In this document: positions 6,540 to 12,816 of the stretch, one piece after another
Position numbering within the stretch: position 1 is the first letter of the stretch
Layout: each line of letters opens with the position of its first letter
DNA from: Lachnospiraceae bacterium
GTDB taxonomy: Bacteria > Bacillota > Clostridia > Lachnospirales > Lachnospiraceae
NCBI GenBank assembly: GCA_900767585.1
Contig: CAAFZP010000053.1
Location: 1 to 15,569 of the forward strand
Reading direction: 5' to 3'
Length of the DNA stretch: 15,569 bases
Translations under genes and position numbers: made by a program
The notes under the pieces: generated by a model
The model's input: only the letters and a program-made list of their open reading frames with translations
What the model was told of the DNA's origin: nothing
The model's database searches: none

Positions 6540-7373
6540 TTACACTTCTGCACCGATCACGATTCCTTTTGCATCTGTCCCATGTCCGATCTGTCCCGTG
6601 ACCGCAATCGGCATGTTATCTCCGGCGTACCGCATCACAAGCTGCACGATATCCGGCGTACACTGCTTTGCTTCCATCTCCGTAAATGTTCCAAGCAGGA
6701 TGCCAGCAATCTGCTCAAATGCACCAATCTGCTGCAACTGACTCAGATAGGTTTCCATGCGCGCCACTGTCCCGGATTGGCTCTCCAGAAGCAGAATCTT
6801 CCCATGCAGATCCGGCATATATGCCGTCCCTGCGAGCTTCAGGAAACAACGGATATTTCCGCCAACAACGATTCCATGCATCTGCGTTCCCTGTACATAA
6901 TGATAATCAATCCGGTACAACGCATCACCACCGTCGCACAGGACATTCTGTACATCTGCCATCTGTTGTTCACGCTCGTTGTAGAGCACATTTCGTATCT
7001 GATACAGCACACCTGTCTGCCCGGTCTTCGCATAGATCGCATTCAATACGGTCGTCAGGTCACTGTATCCCCAGAACTGTTTGTTCGTCTTCGCAATCAC
7101 ACTGTAATCCAGATACGGCAGGATTCCATTCGCGATATCCCCACCGGATATGTCGCAGATTGCGTCAATCGTATCATCCTTATAAAAATCCATCACTGCC
7201 TTCGCACGTTCTTCTGCGGTTCCGCTCGCCACGCCGTCACGCGCATACAGGAATGGACTGAACTCACTCTCAATCCCCATATCCGCCAGCGTTCGATGCA
7301 ATTCCTCTATCTCATCTTCATATCCCTGCCGGATTCCATCCGAACAGCATACAATTCCGATTTTCTTTGTCAT
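6540..7373 (-). CDS. S66 peptidase, LD-carboxypeptidase/MccF-like
   Basis: This family consists of cytoplasmic serine peptidases. LdcA members trim the terminal D-Ala from murein tetrapeptides during cell-wall recycling; MccF members cleave toxic microcin C-type nucleotide-peptides. The 277-residue protein has the nucleophile in GYSD (Ser104), preceded by the DISGGD turn at about 74-79. The catalytic Glu is in LLLES (Glu197) and the His in GQIGHG (His264), completing the family Ser-Glu-His triad. There is no signal peptide. Sequence alone does not separate the two substrate classes. The start at 7373 has GGAG with 7-base spacing; an in-frame start at 7415 lies in the terminator hairpin and is rejected. 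The gene begins about 15 bases after the rplQ terminator, with no space for its own promoter. Confidence 0.93.
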   Translation of the reverse strand: MTKKIGIVCCSDGIRQGYEDEIEELHRTLADMGIESEFSPFLYARDGVASGTAEERAKAVMDFYKDDTIDAICDISGGDIANGILPYLDYSVIAKTNKQFWGYSDLTTVLNAIYAKTGQTGVLYQIRNVLYNEREQQMADVQNVLCDGGDALYRIDYHYVQGTQMHGIVVGGNIRCFLKLAGTAYMPDLHGKILLLESQSGTVARMETYLSQLQQIGAFEQIAGILLGTFTEMEAKQCTPDIVQLVMRYAGDNMPIAVTGQIGHGTDAKGIVIGAEV

Positions 7374-7387
7374 AGTAATTCTCCATG

Positions 7388-7420
7388 AAAAAATAAACGG
7401 GCTGCCTTTCGACAACCCGT
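7388..7420 (-). terminator. Intrinsic terminator after rplQ
   Basis: On the minus strand ACGGGTTGTC and GGCAGCCCGT form a 10-bp stem with two G-U pairs, closed by a GAAA tetraloop (plus-strand positions 7397-7420). TTTATTTTTT follows (complement of 7388-7396). It starts 15 bases after the rplQ stop. This is a strong terminator for the spc-alpha ribosomal protein unit, yet the next gene begins 15 bases beyond it. Confidence 0.95.
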
Positions 7421-7435
7421 CTGGTTTTATATAGA

Positions 7436-7972
7436 TTAAACTAACTCAAGAATAACCTTCATAGCACCGTCACCACGACGCTCGCCAATCTTAACGATAC
7501 GTGTGTAACCACCCTTGCGGCTAGCGTACTTTGCAGCATACTCGTCGAAGAGCTTAGATGTAAGGTCTACCTTCTTTGTAGCAGCTTTCTTTCCTGCTGC
7601 ATCTGCAGGAACCTCAACTACCGGGTAGAGAACCTTAAGCATCTGACGTCTAGCGTGCAGTCTGGAAGGCTGATCCTTCTTAACTGTCTTCTCAACTTCG
7701 TCGTACTGTGTAACCTTCTTACCATCTACAACTTCCTTGATACGCTTGCCATCTTTGTCCTTCTTAGCAACCTTAGCAGTTACCTTGATCTCGTCAAAGT
7801 TATCCTTCTCCTTAACAGCAAGTGTGATAAGGTGCTCAGCGATCTTACGAACTTCCTTCGCTCTAGCCTCTGTTGTCTCAATCTTTCCATGATAGAGAAG
7901 CTGTGTTACCTGATTACGAAGTAATGCGATTCTCTGATCAGACTTTTTACCAAGTTTTCTATACATTGCCAT
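7436..7972 (-). CDS. rplQ: 50S ribosomal protein L17 (bL17), long form
   Basis: L17 sits near the peptide exit tunnel on the 50S subunit. The conserved core is clear: MAMYRKLGKKSDQR at the start, the helical segment QVTQLLYHGKIETTEARAKE (21-40), and the C-terminal GGYTRIVKIGERRGDGA. At 178 residues it is much longer than the usual 113-130. The extra length is mainly a lysine-rich segment at about 57-103 and an Ala/Lys-rich one at about 121-136. Long L17 proteins occur in Lachnospiraceae as far as I recall. AGGAGG lies 9 bases upstream of the ATG at 7972. It is the last gene of the alpha unit, separated from rpoA by 126 bases that include a large hairpin and a small GAAA hairpin just before its ribosome binding site. 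Confidence 0.97.
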   Translation of the reverse strand: MAMYRKLGKKSDQRIALLRNQVTQLLYHGKIETTEARAKEVRKIAEHLITLAVKEKDNFDEIKVTAKVAKKDKDGKRIKEVVDGKKVTQYDEVEKTVKKDQPSRLHARRQMLKVLYPVVEVPADAAGKKAATKKVDLTSKLFDEYAAKYASRKGGYTRIVKIGERRGDGAMKVILELV

Positions 7973-8098
7973 TTTAATTTTCCTCCTTACCCTTTCGGGT
8001 CTTCACCATGCTTACTAATCCTTCAGCTTTGGTGGATATGTCTTAGGGAGGGACCCGCTCGCGGGAGGATTCCCTAAGACCACCTATGTGCTTATTTT
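7973..8098 (-). promoter_or_regulatory. Structured rpoA-rplQ intercistronic RNA
   Basis: This 126-base gap is far longer than its neighbours. Positions 8031-8035 (GGTGG) pair with 8080-8084 (CCACC), and 8042-8049 (CTTAGGGA) with 8071-8078 (TCCCTAAG). An inner CCCG/CGGG hairpin at 8054-8065 tops the stem. No T tract follows on the minus strand, so it is not a simple terminator. A second hairpin (ACCC, GAAA tetraloop, GGGT; 7989-8000) directly abuts the rplQ AGGAGG site. It may be an RNA stability, processing or translation control element; function is inferred only from structure. Confidence 0.65.
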
Positions 8099-9055
8099 TT
8101 ATTCATCACCAGTACGAAGTGACAAACCAAGTTCTTTTAATTTTGCATAAACTTCATCGAGAGACTTACGACCAAGGTTACGAACCTTCATCATATCGTC
8201 CGGAGTCTTATTTGTCAATTCTTCGACTGTATTAATACCTGCTCGCTTCAAGCAGTTATAAGAACGAACGGAAAGCTCCAGTTCGTCGATACTCATCTCA
8301 AGTACCTTTTCCTTCTGATCGTCTTCCTTCTCTACCATAACGTCAACAGACTTGGCATTCTCTGAAAGATCGATAAAGAGGTTCAAATGCTCACTAAGCA
8401 CCTTTGCTGCAAGGCTGACTGCCTCATCCGGTGCCAATGTTCCATTTGTATATACATCAAGTGTGAGCTTATCATAATCTGTGACCTGTCCGACACGTGT
8501 GTTCTCAACAGTCAGATTTACACGCTCAACAGGTGTATAGATGGAATCAACTGCGATTGCATCAATAGAGGAATCCAATCCTTTATTTTTATCAGAACCA
8601 ACATAACCTCGACCATTTGTGATCAGAAGCTCCATCTCAAGCTTTGCTTCCGGACCACTCAGATTTGCGATTACGAGATCCTTATTCAAGATTTCAAGAT
8701 CCCCATCTACCTGAATATCACCAGCTGTCACAACCTTATCACCTGAAGCATCAATATATGCAACCTTTGGCTCATTTGTAGTAGCATTGTTCTTAATACA
8801 CAGATCCTTGATATTCATCACGATCTCTGTCACATCTTCCTTCACACCCGGAAGAGACGAAAACTCATGCAATACGCCCTTGATCTTAATCTGGCTGACC
8901 GCAGTTCCCGGAAGTGATGACAACATAATTCTACGAAGTGAATTACCAAGTGTAATGCCATAACCTCTTTCCAATGGTTCTACTACGAATTTACCATATT
9001 TGTTGTCGTCTGAAATCTCTGCGATTTCAATTCTAGGTTTTTCAAATTCAAACAC
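8099..9055 (-). CDS. rpoA: RNA polymerase subunit alpha
   Basis: Alpha dimerises to nucleate RNA polymerase assembly, and its C-terminal domain contacts UP elements and activators. The 318-residue protein has the N-terminal assembly domain (about 1-235; ERGYGITLGNSLRRIMLSSLPG at 29-50 is the dimerisation signature). An acidic and lysine-rich linker (about 241-253) follows, then the C-terminal domain (about 254-312) with VRSYNCLKRAGI (Arg264 corresponds to the DNA-contacting arginine) and NLGRKSLDEV. The start codon is GTG (complement of CAC at 9053-9055); GGAGG lies 7 bases before it and the family N terminus (FEFEKP) follows directly. It is placed between rpsD and rplQ, as in most Firmicutes. 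The 60-base gap from rpsD holds three copies of TAAGTAA. Confidence 0.98.
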   Translation of the reverse strand: MFEFEKPRIEIAEISDDNKYGKFVVEPLERGYGITLGNSLRRIMLSSLPGTAVSQIKIKGVLHEFSSLPGVKEDVTEIVMNIKDLCIKNNATTNEPKVAYIDASGDKVVTAGDIQVDGDLEILNKDLVIANLSGPEAKLEMELLITNGRGYVGSDKNKGLDSSIDAIAVDSIYTPVERVNLTVENTRVGQVTDYDKLTLDVYTNGTLAPDEAVSLAAKVLSEHLNLFIDLSENAKSVDVMVEKEDDQKEKVLEMSIDELELSVRSYNCLKRAGINTVEELTNKTPDDMMKVRNLGRKSLDEVYAKLKELGLSLRTGDE

Positions 9056-9083
9056 GACTGACCCTCCTTCTGGATAACTGGTG

Positions 9084-9122
9084 TTACTTAGCTACAAACC
9101 CGTTACTTACGCGAATTACTTA
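9084..9122 (-). repeat. Triple TAAGTAA repeat in rpsD-rpoA gap
   Basis: On the minus strand TAAGTAA occurs three times (complement of 9116-9122, 9103-9109 and 9084-9090). The first copy contains the rpsD stop codon. The copies add extra in-frame and out-of-frame stop codons after rpsD. No known element of this form is recognised. Confidence 0.6.
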
Positions 9123-9709
9123 GAGTACAACTCGACGATAAGTGTATCATTTACAGGTACATCAATCTGCTCTCTTAAAGGAAGCTCTTTTACTGTTCCT
9201 GTCAATGTCTCAACGTCTGACTCCATCCAAGCTGGAGCTACAACGCCTGCGTTTGCCTCTACGATATTCTTAAATCCCTGAAGAGACTTGCTCTTCTCTT
9301 TGATTTCAATCTTATCACCAGCACTGATTCTGTATGAAGGAATATTTACGCACTTGCCATTAACCAGTACATGCTTGTGATCAACGATCTGTCTAGCTTC
9401 ACGTCTTGTTCTTGCGAATCCCATACGGAAAACAACATTGTCGAGTCTGGACTCGAGAAGGATCATAAGGTTTGGTCCTGTAAGGCCCGGCATACGCTCT
9501 GCCTTTACATACAGGTTACGGAAAGGCTTCTCAAGCATACCGTAAATAAACTTTGCCTTCTGCTTCTCACGAAGCTGTAAACCATACTCGCTTACTTTTC
9601 TATTTGCTCTTGTGAGCTTTCTTTTTGACTTCTTATTTACACCGAGAACGACTGGATCCATATCTAAGGATCTACATCTCTTGAGAACGGGTGTTCTATC
9701 TACTGCCAT
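9116..9709 (-). CDS. rpsD: 30S ribosomal protein S4 (uS4)
   Basis: S4 is a primary 16S rRNA-binding protein that starts assembly of the 30S body and often represses its own operon by binding a leader RNA. The 197-residue protein begins MAVDRTPVLKRCRSL. It has the motif EYGLQLREKQKAKFIYG at about 41-57 and an S4 RNA-binding domain at about 88-150, including FARTRREARQIVDHKHVLVNG. Only one Cys occurs in the N-terminal region, so it is the zinc-free form. The start at 9709 has AGGAGG 9 bases upstream; an ATG two codons earlier is too close to that site. It follows rpsK by 20 bases. Its presence in this operon makes it the first candidate regulator of the structured gap before rpsM. Confidence 0.98.
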   Translation of the reverse strand: MAVDRTPVLKRCRSLDMDPVVLGVNKKSKRKLTRANRKVSEYGLQLREKQKAKFIYGMLEKPFRNLYVKAERMPGLTGPNLMILLESRLDNVVFRMGFARTRREARQIVDHKHVLVNGKCVNIPSYRISAGDKIEIKEKSKSLQGFKNIVEANAGVVAPAWMESDVETLTGTVKELPLREQIDVPVNDTLIVELYSK

Positions 9710-9729
9710 TATCATGTACCTCCTTATTA

Positions 9730-10128
9730 TTAGACTCTTCTTCTCTTTGGTGGACGACATCCGTTATGTGGAACCGGAGTTACGTCTCTGATACTTAATA
9801 CTTCCAATCCGCAGGCTGCGAGTGCACGGATAGCTGCCTCTCTACCTGAACCTGGTCCCTTAACCATAACATCTACAGACTTCAATCCATAAGGGAGTGC
9901 TGCCTTTGTAGCTGTCTCTGCTGCCATCTGTGCAGCATAAGGTGTAGACTTTCTAGAACCTCTGAAACCAAGTCCACCTGCACTTGCCCAAGATAAAGCA
10001 TTACCTTCGGCATCTGTCAATGTAACGATTGTATTGTTAAAAGATGACTGAATATGAGCCTGTCCACGATCAACATTCTTTCTAACACGCTTCTTAGCCA
10101 CTTTCTTAGTAGTAACTTTCTTAGCCAT
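9730..10128 (-). CDS. rpsK: 30S ribosomal protein S11 (uS11)
   Basis: S11 forms part of the 30S platform near the mRNA exit channel, next to S18. The 132-residue protein has a lysine-rich N-terminal tail (1-18), the core GQAHIQSSFNNTIVTLTD (about 22-39), GFRGSRKSTPYAAQ (about 54-67), the signature VMVKGPGSGREAAIRAL (87-103), and the conserved tail HNGCRPPKRRRV. Length is normal. The start at 10128 has GGAGG at 9 bases. It lies 15 bases after rpsM and 20 before rpsD, as expected for co-translated alpha operon genes. Nothing unusual was seen. Confidence 0.98.
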   Translation of the reverse strand: MAKKVTTKKVAKKRVRKNVDRGQAHIQSSFNNTIVTLTDAEGNALSWASAGGLGFRGSRKSTPYAAQMAAETATKAALPYGLKSVDVMVKGPGSGREAAIRALAACGLEVLSIRDVTPVPHNGCRPPKRRRV

Positions 10129-10143
10129 TAACCTGAACCTCCA

Positions 10144-10512
10144 TTACTTCTTCTTATTTGCTACTGTCTTCTTAGGACCCTTACGAGTTCTAGCATTTGT
10201 CTTTGTCTTCTGTCCACGAACAGGTAATCCTCTTCTGTGACGGATACCACGGTAGCAACCGATTTCCTGTAAACGCTTAATGTTCAGAGCTACTTCTCTA
10301 CGCAGATCACCTTCTACGACCTGAGTTTCGTTGATTACTTCGCTGAGTCTCTTAACCTCATCGTCAGTCAGATCACGAACTCTTGTGTCCGGATTTACGT
10401 TTGCTTCTTTGAGAATTCTTGTAGCTGATGTTTTTCCTATACCATAGATATAGGTAAGTCCGATTTCGATTCGCTTTTCTCTTGGTAAATCAACACCTGA
10501 AATACGAGCCAT
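10144..10512 (-). CDS. rpsM: 30S ribosomal protein S13 (uS13)
   Basis: S13 is a 30S head protein forming intersubunit bridges and contacting P-site tRNA. The 122-residue protein starts MARISGVDLPREKR and carries the helix-two-turns-helix segment YIYGIGKTSA (about 21-30). The signature LQEIGCYRGIRHRRGLPVRGQ (81-101, 21 residues described by position) is followed by a basic C-terminal tail. The start at 10512 has GGAGG 10 bases upstream and matches the family N terminus. The frame stays open for 60 more codons upstream, but that part has no S13 similarity and is treated as non-coding leader. It is the first gene after an unusually long structured gap, so it is a natural target for regulation of the distal genes. 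Confidence 0.98.
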   Translation of the reverse strand: MARISGVDLPREKRIEIGLTYIYGIGKTSATRILKEANVNPDTRVRDLTDDEVKRLSEVINETQVVEGDLRREVALNIKRLQEIGCYRGIRHRRGLPVRGQKTKTNARTRKGPKKTVANKKK

Positions 10513-10818
10513 TCTAATTATACCTCCGTAAAATAACTTAATGAAACAATTTTTGGCACCTGCGTGCCCAGCCGCTTTTATCAACTCCAGCCAAGAGCTG
10601 ATGTCCATTGTCGTCCACCCGGATACCGGCGTGGCGTCAATCGAAGTTGGTATGTAATGTGGAATACCATTACACGCACAAATACAAGGCATAGTTATAG
10701 ATGGGCTATCATCCTACATACCTTGTTCCAACTGTCCTGTCAGATTGTAAGACCTAATGTCTAACAATGACCCATGTTCTGCCTGCTGTTAATGACGAAA
10801 CAGCAAATGTGACATGAA
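10513..10818 (-). promoter_or_regulatory. Structured rpmJ-rpsM RNA, possible r-protein leader
   Basis: This 306-base gap holds no credible gene. The minus-strand RNA can form many hairpins. The stems are 10784-10790/10799-10805 (7 bp, perfect); 10744-10748 plus 10750-10753 with 10759-10762 plus 10764-10768 (9 bp with one mismatch); 10684-10691/10719-10726 (8 bp); 10653-10658/10669-10674, which competes with 10648-10653/10664-10669 (6 bp each); 10582-10587/10595-10600 (6 bp with one G-U); and 10555-10559/10564-10568 (5 bp, tetraloop). No T tract follows any of them and no good promoter is seen inside. Position before rpsM in an operon encoding S4 suggests an autoregulatory leader; this is inference. 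Confidence 0.6.
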
Positions 10819-10932
10819 TTAACCCTGACGCTGTTTGTGCTTTGGATTTTCGCAGATTATACGAATACTGCCTTTTCTTTTAATGACTTTGCACTTATCG
10901 CAAATTGGTTTAACTGATGCTCTAACCTTCAT
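10819..10932 (-). CDS. rpmJ: 50S ribosomal protein L36 (bL36), zinc form
   Basis: L36 is a tiny zinc-ribbon protein of the 50S subunit. The 37-residue product starts MKVRASVKPICDKC and carries all four zinc ligands of the C+ form: Cys11, Cys14, Cys27 and His32. It ends in the typical basic tail KHKQRQG. The start at 10932 has GGAG 9 bases upstream; an earlier in-frame ATG would add 23 residues that overlap the promoter and is rejected. It lies 83 bases after infA, with a good promoter in that gap. It is therefore the first gene of a potential secondary transcript leading into the structured gap and rpsM. Confidence 0.98.
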   Translation of the reverse strand: MKVRASVKPICDKCKVIKRKGSIRIICENPKHKQRQG

Positions 10933-10972
10933 TAAAATACTCTCCTTTCCAAAAAGTCCGCTACGAAAACCT

Positions 10973-11001
10973 ATAATACCATTTTCCATAGCGAAATGCA
11001 A
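10973..11001 (-). promoter_or_regulatory. Internal promoter before rpmJ
   Basis: On the minus strand TTGCAT (10996-11001) is separated by 17 bases from TATTAT (10973-10978), which also has the TG of an extended -10 (TGG-TATTAT). Predicted start is near 10966, about 34 bases before the rpmJ ATG. It could drive rpmJ, rpsM, rpsK, rpsD, rpoA and rplQ independently of the spc operon. Confidence 0.65.
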
Positions 11002-11015
11002 GTGAAAATGTAAAT

Positions 11016-11234
11016 TTATTTTGCTCTCCAGGTGATTCTTCCTTTTGTCAGATCATACGGAGATAAAACCACTGTTACTTTGTCGCCCGGAAGGATTTTG
11101 ATGTAATTCATTCTGAGCTTTCCACTGATATGGGCAAGTACCTTCAGCCCATTCTCTAATTCTACCTGGAACATTGCATTTGGAAGTTTTTCCAATACGG
11201 TTCCTTCCATTTCGATTTCGTCTGCCTTTGGCAT
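11016..11234 (-). CDS. infA: Translation initiation factor IF-1
   Basis: IF-1 is a single OB-fold protein that occupies the ribosomal A site during initiation. The 72-residue product has the full family core: KADEIEMEGTVLEKLPNAMF (about 3-22), ENGLKVLAHISGKLRMN (about 26-42), ILPGDKVTV, and the C-terminal SPYDLTKGRITWR. The start at 11234 is chosen because AGGAGG is 8 bases upstream; the ATG two codons earlier is only 2 bases from that site. It lies 66 bases after map and 83 before rpmJ, the standard position in Firmicute spc operons. Confidence 0.98.
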   Translation of the reverse strand: MPKADEIEMEGTVLEKLPNAMFQVELENGLKVLAHISGKLRMNYIKILPGDKVTVVLSPYDLTKGRITWRAK

Positions 11235-11300
11235 AACCATATCCTCCTTATTTTTTGTCATCTGATCTGGTCCGATGACTCCATGATTTATTGATTTCCA

Positions 11301-12068
11301 TTACAATTCGATTCCTTCTGCCCTTGACAGGATTTCCGGCTCTCCCTCTGTGATGAGCACAGTATTTTCATAATGTGCGGACCTGGATCCATCCATTGTG
11401 ACAACCGTCCAGTCGTCGTTCAGCCAGCCAACTTTATAGCTTCCGATATTGATCATCGGTTCGATGGCAATGACCATTCCCGGCTTCAGTTTTGGCCCGC
11501 GGAAAACCTTTGGGTAATTTGGTACATTGGGTTCTTCATGGAGATGTGCACCCACGCCGTGTCCGACAAGATCACGAACTGCCGAATACCCTCTCTTTGT
11601 AACATATTCAAATACAGCTTTTGATATATCATTGATATGATTCCCAGCTTTGCATTTTTGCAACGCCTGAAAGAAACTTTCCTTTGTGACCTGAATCAGC
11701 TGCTCGGATTCTGTATCAATTTTACCAACGCCATAGGTTCTTGCCGCATCCGAATGATACCCCTCGTATATAACGCCTGCATCCAGACTTACGATGTCTC
11801 CTTCCTGCAGGATCCGGTTCCTGGAAGGAATGCCATGCACAACTTCGTCGTTGACGGATACGCAGACAGAAGCCGGATACCCCTGGTAATTCAAAAACGA
11901 CGGTACGCATCCACAGCTCCGGATAAAATCCTCACCGCATTTGTCAATGTCATAGGTGGATATGCCCGGCTTTATAATTTTCTTCAACTCCTCATGCGTT
12001 TTGGCGAGAATTTCTCCCGCCTTCCGCATAAGTTCTATCTCATGTTCTGTTTTGATTATGATTGCCAT
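11301..12068 (-). CDS. map: Methionine aminopeptidase, type I
   Basis: This cytoplasmic metalloenzyme removes the initiator methionine from nascent proteins after deformylation. The 255-residue protein has the complete dinuclear metal site: Asp96, Asp107, His170, Glu203 and Glu234. His78 lies in the conserved NDEVVHGIP segment. DLVGHGVGAHLHEEP and PGMVIAIEPM are typical of type I enzymes, and there is no N-terminal zinc-finger extension. GGAG lies 7 bases before the ATG at 12068. It follows adk by 20 bases; adk-map is a conserved pair in this operon. Some Clostridia carry a small KOW-domain gene between map and infA. None fits in the 66 bases here. Confidence 0.98.
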   Translation of the reverse strand: MAIIIKTEHEIELMRKAGEILAKTHEELKKIIKPGISTYDIDKCGEDFIRSCGCVPSFLNYQGYPASVCVSVNDEVVHGIPSRNRILQEGDIVSLDAGVIYEGYHSDAARTYGVGKIDTESEQLIQVTKESFFQALQKCKAGNHINDISKAVFEYVTKRGYSAVRDLVGHGVGAHLHEEPNVPNYPKVFRGPKLKPGMVIAIEPMINIGSYKVGWLNDDWTVVTMDGSRSAHYENTVLITEGEPEILSRAEGIEL

Positions 12069-12088
12069 TTTGAACTCCGATACAGATA

Positions 12089-12730
12089 TTATCCCAAAAT
12101 CGCTACAATCGCATCAAATACATCTTTCATGTCCTTTGTTCCGTCTACTTCGGCGATAACGCCCTTCTTTGTATAGAAGTCAATGAGCGGCTGTGTCTGC
12201 TCATGGTAAACGTTCAAACGGTTTAAAACTGTCTCCGGCTTATCATCGTCACGCAGAATCAGATCAGCACCACATGTGTCACATTTGCCTTCTACTTTTG
12301 GCGCATTGTATACAACATGATAAGTAGCACCACAGCCTACGCATGCACGTCTGCCGGACATTCTGTTTACGATATTTTCATCCGGTACTTCTACATTCAC
12401 TGCATAATCGATCTTCTCACCATTTGCAGCAAGCGCAGCGTCAAGTGCCTCTGCCTGTGGAATCGTTCTTGGGAATCCATCCAGGATATAACCGTTCTTA
12501 CAGTCATCTGCTTTGAAACGGTCCATAATCAGGTCTACAACCAGTTCATCCGGAACAAGCAATCCCTTATCCATGTATTCTTTTGCTTTTGCGCCAAGCT
12601 CTGTTCCGTTCTTGATGTTCGCACGGAAGATATCACCTGTAGAGATGTGCGGAATTCCGTATTTCTCAGCTAACATCTTTGCCTGTGTTCCCTTACCTGC
12701 ACCAGGTGCGCCTAACATAATAATCTTCAT
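12089..12730 (-). CDS. adk: Adenylate kinase with zinc-binding lid
   Basis: The enzyme catalyses ATP + AMP to 2 ADP and keeps adenylate pools balanced. The 213-residue protein has the P-loop GAPGAGKGT (7-15), the AMP-binding TGDIFR (31-36) and the GFPRT motif (85-89). It is the long form, with a lid holding four cysteines, Cys130, Cys133, Cys150 and Cys153 (two CxxC pairs), which bind structural zinc in Gram-positive homologues. GGAGG lies 7 bases before the ATG at 12730; the frame is open further upstream but that part is not conserved. It follows secY after a 116-base gap containing a stem-loop and a weak promoter candidate, and is close to map (20 bases). Confidence 0.98.
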   Translation of the reverse strand: MKIIMLGAPGAGKGTQAKMLAEKYGIPHISTGDIFRANIKNGTELGAKAKEYMDKGLLVPDELVVDLIMDRFKADDCKNGYILDGFPRTIPQAEALDAALAANGEKIDYAVNVEVPDENIVNRMSGRRACVGCGATYHVVYNAPKVEGKCDTCGADLILRDDDKPETVLNRLNVYHEQTQPLIDFYTKKGVIAEVDGTKDMKDVFDAIVAILG

Positions 12731-12788
12731 ATATTGCCCTCCATACGTTTTCTTTGTTTGTTTTTTGTTCACGCAGAACTCAAATATC

Positions 12789-12816
12789 CCTATAACCAGG
12801 AATAGGAATGTACCAA
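12789..12816 (-). promoter_or_regulatory. Possible weak promoter before adk
   Basis: On the minus strand TTGGTA (12811-12816) lies 16 bases from TATAGG (12789-12794), each matching consensus at 4/6 positions. The -35 part overlaps the hairpin at 12804-12829. It could boost adk-map-infA, but the match is modest. Confidence 0.35.

Noticed and set aside
6309..7388. 359-codon plus-strand open frame opposite the peptidase and prepilin genes
   Set aside because: It is Cys/His/Ile-rich without any recognisable motif, and it overlaps two well-supported minus-strand genes and the prepilin promoter.
7374..7415. Upstream start for the S66 peptidase
   Set aside because: It falls inside the rplQ terminator hairpin and has no ribosome binding site; the family N terminus begins at 7373.
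10513..10692. 60-codon open frame in phase upstream of rpsM
   Set aside because: It lacks a good ribosome binding site at its first ATG, has no S13 similarity, and covers a region dense in inverted repeats. The rpsM start at 10512 has a proper GGAGG site and family N terminus.
10933..11001. 23-residue N-terminal extension of L36
   Set aside because: It spans the promoter and mRNA start region, and L36 is normally 37-38 residues starting MKVR.
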